NCBI GenBank assembly: GCA_003524565.1
Contig: DQGU01000159.1
Span: 12,238-19,643 of the forward strand
Length of the DNA: 7,406 bases
Source: Rhodospirillaceae bacterium
Lineage (GTDB): Bacteria; Pseudomonadota; Alphaproteobacteria; Micavibrionales; UBA2020
Direction of reading: 5' to 3'
Part shown: piece by piece, positions 1 through 5,389 of the stretch
How positions within the stretch are numbered: position 1 is the stretch's first letter
Layout of the letters: every line of letters begins with the position of its first letter
Translations under genes and position numbers: made by a program
Notes under the pieces: model-generated
Told to the model about the DNA's origin: nothing
Databases searched by the model: none
Seen by the model: the letters and a program-made list of their open reading frames with translations, nothing else

Positions 1-119
1 TTCTCGCTCAAAAACCGCGACAGCAGCGCACGCAGGCGTTCGTCATCGTCCACGACCAGAATATGGGGCTTCTGGTCAGGCGGCGTATCGCTGGCGGTAT
101 TTTGCGGCTGAATAGACAT
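1..119 (-). CDS. Response regulator, PetR/OmpR-like (5' end only, cut by window edge)
   Basis: The first 39 codons are visible; the rest lies left of the window. After about 18 polar, Pro/Gln-rich residues the protein enters a receiver domain, with HILVVDDDERLRALLSRFL at about residues 19-37. The hydrophobic beta-1 strand and the following Asp-Asp-Asp give the acidic pocket that binds Mg2+ next to the phospho-accepting Asp, which is not in view. The DDDERLRALL wording is typical of alphaproteobacterial PetR/OmpR-family regulators, which carry a winged-helix DNA-binding domain after the receiver; that part cannot be checked here. The ATG at 119 has no clear Shine-Dalgarno sequence, and a perfect palindrome lies just upstream. 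The gene is divergent from ilvE. In many alphaproteobacteria a PetR-type regulator and a MarR-family gene (PetP) lie near ilvE, so a marR gene further left would fit. Receiver-domain identity is firm; subfamily is inferred. Confidence 0.8.
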   Translation of the reverse strand, partial: MSIQPQNTASDTPPDQKPHILVVDDDERLRALLSRFLSE

Positions 120-120
120 A

Positions 121-130
121 AAACATGTTT
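121..130. promoter_or_regulatory. 10-bp palindrome AAACATGTTT upstream of the response regulator
   Basis: This perfect palindrome ends one base before the response regulator start codon, where its ribosome binding site would be expected. It could be a binding half of an autoregulatory operator, or chance in an AT-rich leader. Nothing else supports a function. Confidence 0.25.
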
Positions 131-147
131 AAGGGTTGTGGGCGCTC

Positions 148-171
148 CGCAATCAGGATAGTATGATTGCG
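148..171. promoter_or_regulatory. Inverted repeat (8-8-8) in the response regulator/ilvE divergent region
   Basis: CGCAATCA (148-155) and TGATTGCG (164-171) are perfect inverted arms separated by GGATAGTA. The site lies in the 89-bp region between two divergent start codons and contains TATGAT (162-167), a 5-of-6 match to a sigma-70 -10 hexamer reading toward ilvE; no convincing -35 is seen at the right distance. The geometry suits a dimeric regulator that would block the ilvE promoter, such as a MarR-type protein or the neighbouring regulator itself. As RNA it would also form an 8-bp hairpin 37 bases before the ilvE start. The repeat is seen directly; the operator role is inference. Confidence 0.45.
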
Positions 172-208
172 TTCAATTTCACACCGTAAACAGCAGGAAA
201 ACCGGCAG

Positions 209-1102
209 ATGGCACTTATTCCCTATGACGATCGCGACGGCCATATCTGGATGAACGGCAAATTGATGCCGTGGCGCGATTGCAAGGTGCATTTCATGAC
301 CCATGCCCTGCATTACGGCGGCGCGGTTTTTGAAGGCGTGCGCTGCTATAACGGCCAAATCTTCAAAATCAACGAACACAGCCAGCGCCTGATTGACGGC
401 TGCAAGATTATGGATATCAAGTTTAATTACACCGTCGAGCAGGTCAATCAGGCCTGTATCGAAGCGGTGCGCGCCAACAACATCACTGACGGTTACCTGC
501 GCCCCCTCGTCTGGCGCGGTGCGGAGCAAATCGGCGTCGGCGCAACCGAAGCCAAAACCCATTTCGCCGTTGCGGCATGGGACTGGCCGCAATACTACAA
601 AGGCGACCTGCTTGAAAAAGGCATCAAGGTTTGCACATCCAAATGGCGCCGCCCTGCCCCCGATACCGCGCCCGTGCATGCAAAAGCCAGCGGGCTTTAC
701 ATGATTTGCACCATTTCCAAACACGCCGCCGAAAAACAAGGCTGCAACGATGCGCTGATGCTGGATTACCGCGGCCATGTGGCGGAGCTGACATCGGCCA
801 ACCTGTTCATGGTCAAAGACGGCGCGCTGCATACCCCGACGCCCGATTGTTTCCTGAACGGTATCACACGCCAGACGGTGATTGAACTGGCGCACCAGCT
901 GGGCATTCCCATGCATGTGCGCACCATCATGCCGGACGAGATTAAAACGGCAGATGAGTTTTTCGCCACCGGCACGGCGGCCGAAATCACCCCCATCGGC
1001 CAGATTGACGATACGGTTTATAAAGTCGGCCCCGTCACCCGCAAAATCCGCGAAGCCTATAGCGCGCTGGTGCGCGGCGGCGCGGTGGAGAAGGTTGCTT
1101 GA
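209..1102 (+). CDS. ilvE: Branched-chain amino acid aminotransferase
   Basis: This is a class IV (fold type IV) PLP enzyme of 297 residues that reversibly transfers the amino group between glutamate and the keto acids of leucine, isoleucine and valine in the cytoplasm. The N-terminal motif HALHYGGAVFEGVRCY is at residues 32-47. The PLP-binding lysine is Lys159 in VHAKASGLYM, with Tyr164 just after it. Glu193 in AELTSANLF fits the residue that contacts the pyridine nitrogen. The C-terminal TGTAAEITPI loop (254-263) is typical of IlvE. These positions agree with E. coli IlvE numbering. The reading frame opens at 167, but the start at 209 is preferred: AGGAAA lies at 194-199 with a 9-base gap, and MALIPYDDRDG matches family N-termini. 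The stop overlaps the start of the membrane protein gene. Class IV relatives such as D-amino acid aminotransferase are less likely given the motif pattern. Confidence 0.95.
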   Translation: MALIPYDDRDGHIWMNGKLMPWRDCKVHFMTHALHYGGAVFEGVRCYNGQIFKINEHSQRLIDGCKIMDIKFNYTVEQVNQACIEAVRANNITDGYLRPLVWRGAEQIGVGATEAKTHFAVAAWDWPQYYKGDLLEKGIKVCTSKWRRPAPDTAPVHAKASGLYMICTISKHAAEKQGCNDALMLDYRGHVAELTSANLFMVKDGALHTPTPDCFLNGITRQTVIELAHQLGIPMHVRTIMPDEIKTADEFFATGTAAEITPIGQIDDTVYKVGPVTRKIREAYSALVRGGAVEKVA

Positions 1103-1794
1103 TAGCTTTATCGTACAGAAAAGCCCTAGGCTTTTGCTTTTCTGCGGCGATATTGATTATCTTGACCAACTATCTTTTCACGCTCGATAAAGTACGCATG
1201 TTATACGGCGTATTTCTACCGCTGCGGGCGATTATTGTTATATCTCTGTTTTACGCTGCCGTGAAAATATGGTTGCTACCCAAGCATCCGGCCAGCACAC
1301 TGCGCGATAGCAGCTGGTTCATCCGGTGTTTTATATGGCTGTTTGTGATGGTGGCTGCAGCGGTGGCGATTGTCATGTCCGGCCTGCCCATTTTTTTGCA
1401 GATACCCGTACATTTAGTGGCCGCGCTTTTTGACCTGACCATACCGCAAAAAGCCAGCAGCTATATAATGCTTACCATGTACGGCCTGCCCGCCGGTATC
1501 GCGGGCGGTTTTTGTCTTTGGGCGCTGCTCAGAAAGACATTCAATATGGACGCAGATACGTCTGTGATATGGCGGCGTTATATCGTCTGGGCGTCAATTT
1601 TGTGCGCCTACGCTTATTTCATTCCGGCAATAACATTTGATTTATCCTGCCCGAGAGGTTCCTGCGCATTCGAAAAAGAATATAGCGTATTGGTGTTTCT
1701 ATCAGGCGCCGCCATATTGTTTGGCGCGTGTTTCCGTGCATGGCATCTGACCGCGCCGCGGATTATTTCAGGACTTGAAAATCAGAAATCATAG
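1099..1794 (+). CDS. Six-helix integral membrane protein of unknown function (TTG start)
   Basis: The 231-residue product is not recognised. Hydrophobic stretches suggest six membrane helices at about residues 9-28, 37-60, 75-100, 122-144, 161-180 and 195-214. The loop between helices 5 and 6 has two cysteines, Cys184 and Cys189 (SCPRGSC), that could form a disulfide if it faces the periplasm. The chosen start is TTG at 1099, because GGAGAAGG (1086-1093) lies five bases upstream and the start overlaps the ilvE stop (TTGA), which implies translational coupling. An ATG at codon 34 is possible but would lose the first helix and lacks as good a site. The DNA is visibly more AT-rich than ilvE or the prp genes, with less biased codon use, which hints at a recently acquired or weakly conserved gene. 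Its 3' end overlaps the glycosylase gene tail to tail by 32 bp. A role near amino acid metabolism is suggested only by position. Confidence 0.7.
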   Translation: MIALSYRKALGFCFSAAILIILTNYLFTLDKVRMLYGVFLPLRAIIVISLFYAAVKIWLLPKHPASTLRDSSWFIRCFIWLFVMVAAAVAIVMSGLPIFLQIPVHLVAALFDLTIPQKASSYIMLTMYGLPAGIAGGFCLWALLRKTFNMDADTSVIWRRYIVWASILCAYAYFIPAITFDLSCPRGSCAFEKEYSVLVFLSGAAILFGACFRAWHLTAPRIISGLENQKS

Positions 1795-2275
1795 ACCATG
1801 CGGACGCTTTATCCGCAAACGTCATTCCCGCATGTGCGGGGCTGGTTGAGGGGAGCTGCGTTATTGTCAGCCGTGCGGCAATTTCGCGCGGCAAGTCCGG
1901 CAATACGCGGCGTTTGAATTCCTGCGCGGCTTTGCCGCCGTTCAGGAAAACGCGGCTGATATTTTTGTGTTGCGTCAGGAAGGCGGTGAAGTCATTAACC
2001 TCGATACTCGTGCCCTCAATGGCGGAATCGAGGCTTCCCTCCCGCTCGCAATATTTCAATACATCCCACAGCGCCAGATTATTTTCCGTGATAATACGCA
2101 GCCGCTGCGCGTAGTCAGTCGCGGGCATATCGAACAAGACCGATAAAATCTTCCAGAACGCATTTTGCGGATGAGCGTAATATTCCCGCGCCGCCAGCGA
2201 TTTAATGCCGGGCATGGAGCCGAGAATAAGCGCGCGCGGATTATCCGCCATCACGGGCGGAAAACTGCGGCACAT
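1763..2275 (-). CDS. DNA-deoxyinosine (hypoxanthine-DNA) glycosylase, uracil-DNA glycosylase superfamily family 6
   Basis: The 170-residue product is a cytoplasmic base-excision-repair enzyme expected to remove hypoxanthine arising from adenine deamination in DNA. Visible motifs are LILGSMPG (16-23), YYAHPQNAFW (32-41) with Asn38 at about the place of the catalytic Asn described for this family, NLALWDVL (66-73), VFLNGGKAA (109-117) and LPSTSPAHA (141-149). Length is normal for the family (about 165-170). The open frame extends much further upstream, but that part only shadows the preceding gene. ATG at 2275 gives the usual short N-terminus (MCRSFPPV) and sits 16 bases after the upstream stop. 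No strong Shine-Dalgarno is seen, so it may depend on coupling; GTG at 2287 and ATG at 2251 are alternatives. The last 32 bp overlap the membrane protein gene on the other strand. The family call is confident; exact substrate preference is inferred from family. Confidence 0.85.
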   Translation of the reverse strand: MCRSFPPVMADNPRALILGSMPGIKSLAAREYYAHPQNAFWKILSVLFDMPATDYAQRLRIITENNLALWDVLKYCEREGSLDSAIEGTSIEVNDFTAFLTQHKNISRVFLNGGKAAQEFKRRVLPDLPREIAARLTITQLPSTSPAHAGMTFADKASAWSMISDFQVLK

Positions 2276-2291
2276 GGCCGTAGTCACACCA

Positions 2292-2897
2292 TCAGGGGCG
2301 CGGCGGTTTTTGGCCGGGTTGCGGGGCATTGAAAAAATCTTTCGCGGCCACATCGATACGCTGGGCAGTATCGGCGAACAGTTTATCAAGCTGCGGCGCG
2401 CCGGATGAAACCATGCCGCCGTCCAGCATGGATTTAAGCGTCGCCATATCGCTGGCCATACGCATGAACTGGGCATAGGGCACATATTGCGTGCGGCGCG
2501 TTTCTTCCATCTGCTCGGCATTCACAATCAGGAATGTCATGGCCAGCTGTGCGGCCTCCGGCGATTGGGTCGCGGCGAAGGCAGGGTTTTGATTGCGCAT
2601 CATCAGCAGATACAAATCTTTGGTCTCCGGTGTCACGCCGTCAAGCCCGCGATGTTCGTTCATCATACCGCGCGGCATGGGCAGCAACATCGCCGCGGTC
2701 AGAACCTCCGGCTTGATATTCGGCACGTTTGTGTCGAGGACGTTGAGCAGGCTTTGCACAAAGCTTGGCTGCGCGCCGCCGTGTCTGTCTGACATGGCTT
2801 CTTCAAACGCCACGCGGCGGAGCATATCATCGGCAGCTGCAACGCCTGCGAATTTGCGGCGAAGGCTGTCGCCTAAATCTTTGTAATTAAAAGACAT
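2292..2897 (-). CDS. Uncharacterised 201-residue soluble protein
   Basis: I do not recognise this protein. It is soluble, mostly alpha-helical by composition, methionine-rich, with no signal peptide or membrane segment, and ends in a Pro-rich tail (PQPGQKPPRP). The stretch VLTAAMLLPMPRGM (about residues 65-78) has the hydrophobic spacing of the AALLHD segment of HD-domain phosphohydrolases such as SpoT-like proteins, but His-Asp is replaced by Leu-Pro, so if there is kinship it would be an inactive form; this is speculative. The ATG at 2897 is supported by AAGGAT a few bases upstream. The stop is 16 bases before the glycosylase start, so the two probably share an mRNA, possibly linking the protein to DNA repair. 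A long inverted repeat sits directly in front of its ribosome binding site. The coding call is good because of codon style and ribosome binding site; function is unknown. Confidence 0.75.
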   Translation of the reverse strand: MSFNYKDLGDSLRRKFAGVAAADDMLRRVAFEEAMSDRHGGAQPSFVQSLLNVLDTNVPNIKPEVLTAAMLLPMPRGMMNEHRGLDGVTPETKDLYLLMMRNQNPAFAATQSPEAAQLAMTFLIVNAEQMEETRRTQYVPYAQFMRMASDMATLKSMLDGGMVSSGAPQLDKLFADTAQRIDVAAKDFFNAPQPGQKPPRP

Positions 2898-2908
2898 AAA
2901 TAAATCCT

Positions 2909-2946
2909 TTTTCCTGCGGGTATCGAATATTATCCCCGCAGGAAAA
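2909..2946. repeat. 12-bp perfect inverted repeat between prpC and the 201-residue gene
   Basis: TTTTCCTGCGGG (2909-2920) and CCCGCAGGAAAA (2935-2946) pair perfectly around a 14-base AT-rich loop. It lies 21 bases past the prpC stop and just upstream of the ribosome binding site of the next minus-strand gene, so it is the natural place for a prpC terminator. However, the T-run is on the 5' side of the stem on both strands, and the bases after the stem are A-rich, so it is not a standard intrinsic terminator. It may instead stabilise the prpC mRNA 3' end, act as a rho-assisted pause, form a leader hairpin controlling the next gene, or be a protein site. Confidence 0.5.
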
Positions 2947-2967
2947 GATTATGCCAATGGGCTTTTA

Positions 2968-4119
2968 TCAGGCCGCTTTACGGCTTTCCAGCGGCTGCAC
3001 AGCGCGCTGGGGCACGCCGTTGTAAACGGACAGCGGGCGCATCAGCTTGTTGTTTTCCAACTGCTCCATGATATGTGCTGTCCAGCCCGTGATACGGCTC
3101 ATGACAAAAATCGGTGTGAAAACCGGAATGTCAAAACCCATCAGGTAATACGCAGGTCCCACGGGGTAATCGAGGTTGGGATGGATGTTCTTTTTCTCGA
3201 CCATCGTTTTTTCGAGAATTTTTTCAATCTCCACCCACTTCTGCCCGTCCTTGATGGCGGCCATTTCGTGGAAGTATTTGGTCATATAGGGCACGCGGCT
3301 GTCGCCGTTTTTGTAAACACGGTGGCCAAAGCCCATAACCAGCTTTTTCTTTTCAGACAGCGCCTCGTCAATCCAGCTTTGCGCATTTTCAGGCGTGCCG
3401 ATATCAAGCAGCATGTGCATGACAGCCTCGTTCGCGCCGCCGTGCAGCGGGCCTTTGAGCGAACCGATAGCCGCCGTCACCGCGGAATAAATATCCGACA
3501 GCGAAGACGTGACCGTGCGCGCGGTGAAGGTGGAGGCGTTGAAGCCATGTTCCGCATAGAACGTCAGCGAAGCGTCAAAGCAGCGCACGACTTTTTCATC
3601 CGGCACTTCGCCGAAGTACATGAAAAAGAAGTTCTGCGCCATGGTGAGTTCCTTGCGCGGCGCAATCGGCTCCTTGCCGCTGCGCAGGCGGAAATCGGCG
3701 GCGATAATCGTCGGAATTTTCGCCAGCATGCGTATGGATTTTTTCAGGTTGCCCGCGGGGCTTGCGTCTTCCCATTCGGCATCTTCAACGCCGAGGAAGC
3801 TGATAGCGGTGCGCAGCGTATCCATCGGGTGCGCATCCTTGCGGAATTGTTTCAGCACCGTCAGCATTTTGTCGGAAATTTCGCGCTCGCTGCGTTCTTG
3901 CTGTTCGAATTTTTTCAACTGCTCCGCCGTCGGCAGCTCGCCGTGCCAGAGCAGATAGGCGACTTCTTCAAACCGGCAATGCTCCGCCAGCTCCTGCACC
4001 GGATAGCCGAAATAGGTCAGCGTATTGGTATCGTCAAAAACCTTGGAAACACGCGACGTGTCGGAATAAATACCGGCAAGGCCTTTGGCGATAACAGGTG
4101 CGGATGCAGATTCAGACAT
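2968..4119 (-). CDS. prpC: 2-methylcitrate synthase
   Basis: The 383-residue enzyme condenses propionyl-CoA with oxaloacetate to 2-methylcitrate, the first committed step of the cytoplasmic methylcitrate cycle. It is a citrate-synthase-fold protein: AEHGFNAST (189-197, His191), GPLHGGANEAV (223-233, His226), GFGHRVYKNGDSR (263-275, His266) and HPNLDYPVGPAYYLMGF (313-329, Asp317). His226, His266 and Asp317 fit the catalytic triad. The YPVGPAYYLMG wording and the shorter length separate it from the usual Gram-negative citrate synthase (about 430 residues) and match the PrpC/bifunctional methylcitrate-citrate synthase group, so some citrate synthase activity is likely. The start is ATG 4119 (MSESASAP), with AAAAGGA about 8 bases upstream; the longer open frame upstream is non-coding leader. 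It follows prpB on the same strand after about 350 bp holding an antisense small gene, so it probably needs its own promoter. The neighbouring prpB and prpD make the prpC call firm. Confidence 0.93.
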   Translation of the reverse strand: MSESASAPVIAKGLAGIYSDTSRVSKVFDDTNTLTYFGYPVQELAEHCRFEEVAYLLWHGELPTAEQLKKFEQQERSEREISDKMLTVLKQFRKDAHPMDTLRTAISFLGVEDAEWEDASPAGNLKKSIRMLAKIPTIIAADFRLRSGKEPIAPRKELTMAQNFFFMYFGEVPDEKVVRCFDASLTFYAEHGFNASTFTARTVTSSLSDIYSAVTAAIGSLKGPLHGGANEAVMHMLLDIGTPENAQSWIDEALSEKKKLVMGFGHRVYKNGDSRVPYMTKYFHEMAAIKDGQKWVEIEKILEKTMVEKKNIHPNLDYPVGPAYYLMGFDIPVFTPIFVMSRITGWTAHIMEQLENNKLMRPLSVYNGVPQRAVQPLESRKAA

Positions 4120-4195
4120 GATGGTATCCTTTTCTATCCAGAAGCCGCCTTGATGCGGGCATGGTTTTTTGATGTGATGATAATGAATTACGCCC

Positions 4196-4219
4196 TCTCC
4201 CTGCCGCTGGCAAGGGGGA
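4196..4219. repeat. Imperfect hairpin in the prpC upstream region
   Basis: TCTCCCTGCC (4196-4205) and GGCAAGGGGGA (4209-4219) can pair around a GCT loop with one bulged A and one G-T pair. It lies 77 bases before the prpC start and so would be in the prpC leader if transcription starts at or beyond the small gene. The wording (CCCTCTCCCT...AAGGGGG) resembles short dispersed GC-rich repeats seen in many proteobacterial chromosomes. No U-run follows, so it is not an intrinsic terminator. On the minus strand TTGCCA lies in it, 17 bases before a weak TAATTC, a possible but poor prpC promoter. Confidence 0.3.
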
Positions 4220-4251
4220 AAATGTCCTTGGAAATCAGCATGTTCCAAAAA

Positions 4252-4284
4252 TTAACATTCTATTAACCTTTGTGGCTTTATAAT
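4252..4284 (+). promoter_or_regulatory. CtrA box and -10 element of the small putative motility gene
   Basis: TTAACATTCTATTAAC (4252-4267) fits the full CtrA recognition sequence TTAA-N7-TTAAC of alphaproteobacteria without a mismatch. A perfect sigma-70 -10 hexamer, TATAAT, follows at 4279-4284. With a start point about seven bases further on, the box is centred near -31, over the -35 region, where no good -35 hexamer exists. That arrangement is typical of CtrA-activated promoters. The downstream gene begins at 4307. The two half-sites are 11 bp apart, one helical turn. The motif is seen directly; CtrA control is inferred. The reverse complement is also a TTAA-N7-TTAA site, so an effect on the divergent prpC (start 133 bp away) is possible. 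Confidence 0.7.
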
Positions 4285-4306
4285 AAAACTTCAAAGGGGA
4301 TTTTCC

Positions 4307-4465
4307 ATGGAACTCGCCGCCATCGCCGCACAGCAAGCCATGTTTCAGCAAGCCATCACAACGCAGATGGTGAAGCAAAACGCACAGGCGCAGCAGAGCA
4401 TCGTCGAGATGGTCACCGCCTCCGTCGATGCGTACCGCGGCAACAATCTGAACATTACGGTTTAA
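4307..4465 (+). CDS. 52-residue putative motility protein (YjfB-like)
   Basis: This short gene encodes an almost entirely helical, Gln/Ala/Met-rich peptide (MELAAIAAQQAMFQQAITTQ at the start) with a central KQNAQAQQSIVEMV and a short polar tail ending NNLNITV. The composition, the size, and the pattern of a helical Q-rich body with a Lys and a following AQAQQ segment resemble the small YjfB-type putative motility proteins; no enzymatic role is expected, and there is no signal peptide or membrane span. It has a strong ribosome binding site (AAGGGGA ending at 4300, six bases before the ATG), a perfect -10 and a CtrA box upstream, which fits a motility or cell-cycle regulon gene. It lies on the strand opposite to prpB and prpC; its stop is three bases from the prpB stop, with no intergenic terminator. 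That it is a real gene is well supported by its signals; the family assignment is by resemblance only. Confidence 0.68.
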   Translation: MELAAIAAQQAMFQQAITTQMVKQNAQAQQSIVEMVTASVDAYRGNNLNITV

Positions 4466-4468
4466 AGT

Positions 4469-5389
4469 CTATACGCTTTTTTTTTGCGGCGTATCCGTGC
4501 CCAGCATCTTGGCGCGGTCTGCGACCTGTCCTTCGTAATCAATCAAGGACTGAAAACTTTCGCGCGTTTGCAGCTGCCCGCTGCTTGCGAGGTCGCGCTG
4601 CGTGCCCTTGTCATGGATTTCCTTGTACATCTTCGCCGCCGTTTCGCGCTGACCGCGATAGACGGACAACGGATTGAGAACGATGTCGATATTGCCGCCG
4701 CTTTCCTGCGCCAGCTCCGCCGGTGTTTTGAGCGCGACTTTGCCAAATTCCGTCATATTGGCAAGTACGGGCTTGCCGCCCGCCGCGCGTTTGACATCGG
4801 CATAGGTATTGCTGTCGGGGAAGGCTTCGGCAAAAATAATATCCGCCCCTGCCTTTGCGTAGGATTCAATACGCGCCAGCGTTTTTTCCATCCCCTCGAC
4901 CGCCAGCGCATCTGTGCGCGCCATCAGCACGAAGGCGCTATCTTTTTTGGCGGCAACGGCGCGGGAAACGCGGTCGGTGGCGGCGTCTTTGCTGACGACG
5001 TGCTTGCCCGGCAAATGCCCGCAGGCTTTGAGGTCTTCCTGGTCTTCCAGATGCACGGCGGCAACGCCCATGCCCTCCAGCGTACGGATAGTTTCGGCCA
5101 CATCGTCAAAACCGGTGTCGATATCCACCAGCAGCGGCAAGGTTGTGCCACTGTCCATGATACGCTGCACGCTTTCGGCCACATGGCGCAGTTCAAGGCG
5201 GCCAATATCCGCCCATCCGCGCGATGCCGCCATCTGGCTGCCCGAAAGATAGATGGCGGCAAAACCCGCGCGCTCCGCCTCAAGCGCATCGCTGCCGTCA
5301 GCCACGCCGACGATATGCAGCGGCGCGCCAGCTTTGAGTGCGGATTGCATAGCGTCGCGGAATTTTTGTCCTGCGGATGTTTTTGTCAT
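4469..5389 (-). CDS. prpB: 2-methylisocitrate lyase
   Basis: The 306-residue enzyme of the isocitrate lyase/PEP mutase superfamily cleaves 2-methylisocitrate to pyruvate and succinate, the last step of the methylcitrate cycle. Mg2+-binding Asp89 and Asp91 lie in VDIDTGF, Glu115 in HLEDQ, Lys121 and the catalytic Cys123 in LKACGHLPGK, Arg158 in MARTDA and Glu188 in FAEAF. Cys123, Arg158 and Glu188 fall at the E. coli PrpB positions. The usual KRCGH (or KKCGH) motif reads KACGH here, losing the second basic residue. The ATG at 5389 overlaps the prpD stop (TAATG) and has GGAGAAA eight bases upstream inside prpD, so it is translationally coupled; an in-frame ATG at 5398 would overlap that ribosome binding site and is unlikely. 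A run of nine A on the coding strand lies near the 3' end (PQKKSV) and could slip, but would change only the last few residues. The gene ends three bases from the convergent small gene. Confidence 0.95.
   Translation of the reverse strand: MTKTSAGQKFRDAMQSALKAGAPLHIVGVADGSDALEAERAGFAAIYLSGSQMAASRGWADIGRLELRHVAESVQRIMDSGTTLPLLVDIDTGFDDVAETIRTLEGMGVAAVHLEDQEDLKACGHLPGKHVVSKDAATDRVSRAVAAKKDSAFVLMARTDALAVEGMEKTLARIESYAKAGADIIFAEAFPDSNTYADVKRAAGGKPVLANMTEFGKVALKTPAELAQESGGNIDIVLNPLSVYRGQRETAAKMYKEIHDKGTQRDLASSGQLQTRESFQSLIDYEGQVADRAKMLGTDTPQKKSV

Noticed and set aside
2276..2521. N-terminal extension of the glycosylase reading frame
   Set aside because: It overlaps the 201-residue gene in another frame and is Arg/Pro/Trp-rich without family similarity; glycosylases of this family start near 2275.
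4120..4248. 43-residue N-terminal extension of prpC
   Set aside because: The ribosome binding site and family N-terminus support ATG 4119, and the extension encodes His/Pro-rich non-homologous sequence.
3073..4266. Long plus-strand open frame (397 codons) opposite prpC
   Set aside because: It is the complement of prpC; the translation is His/Arg/Phe-rich and has no protein-like motifs, while the minus strand shows all citrate synthase residues.
4270..4677. Alternative plus-strand frame of 135 codons overlapping the small gene
   Set aside because: It crosses the prpB 3' end, lacks a ribosome binding site at its start, and its sequence is Arg/His-rich and irregular; the 52-codon frame has far better signals.
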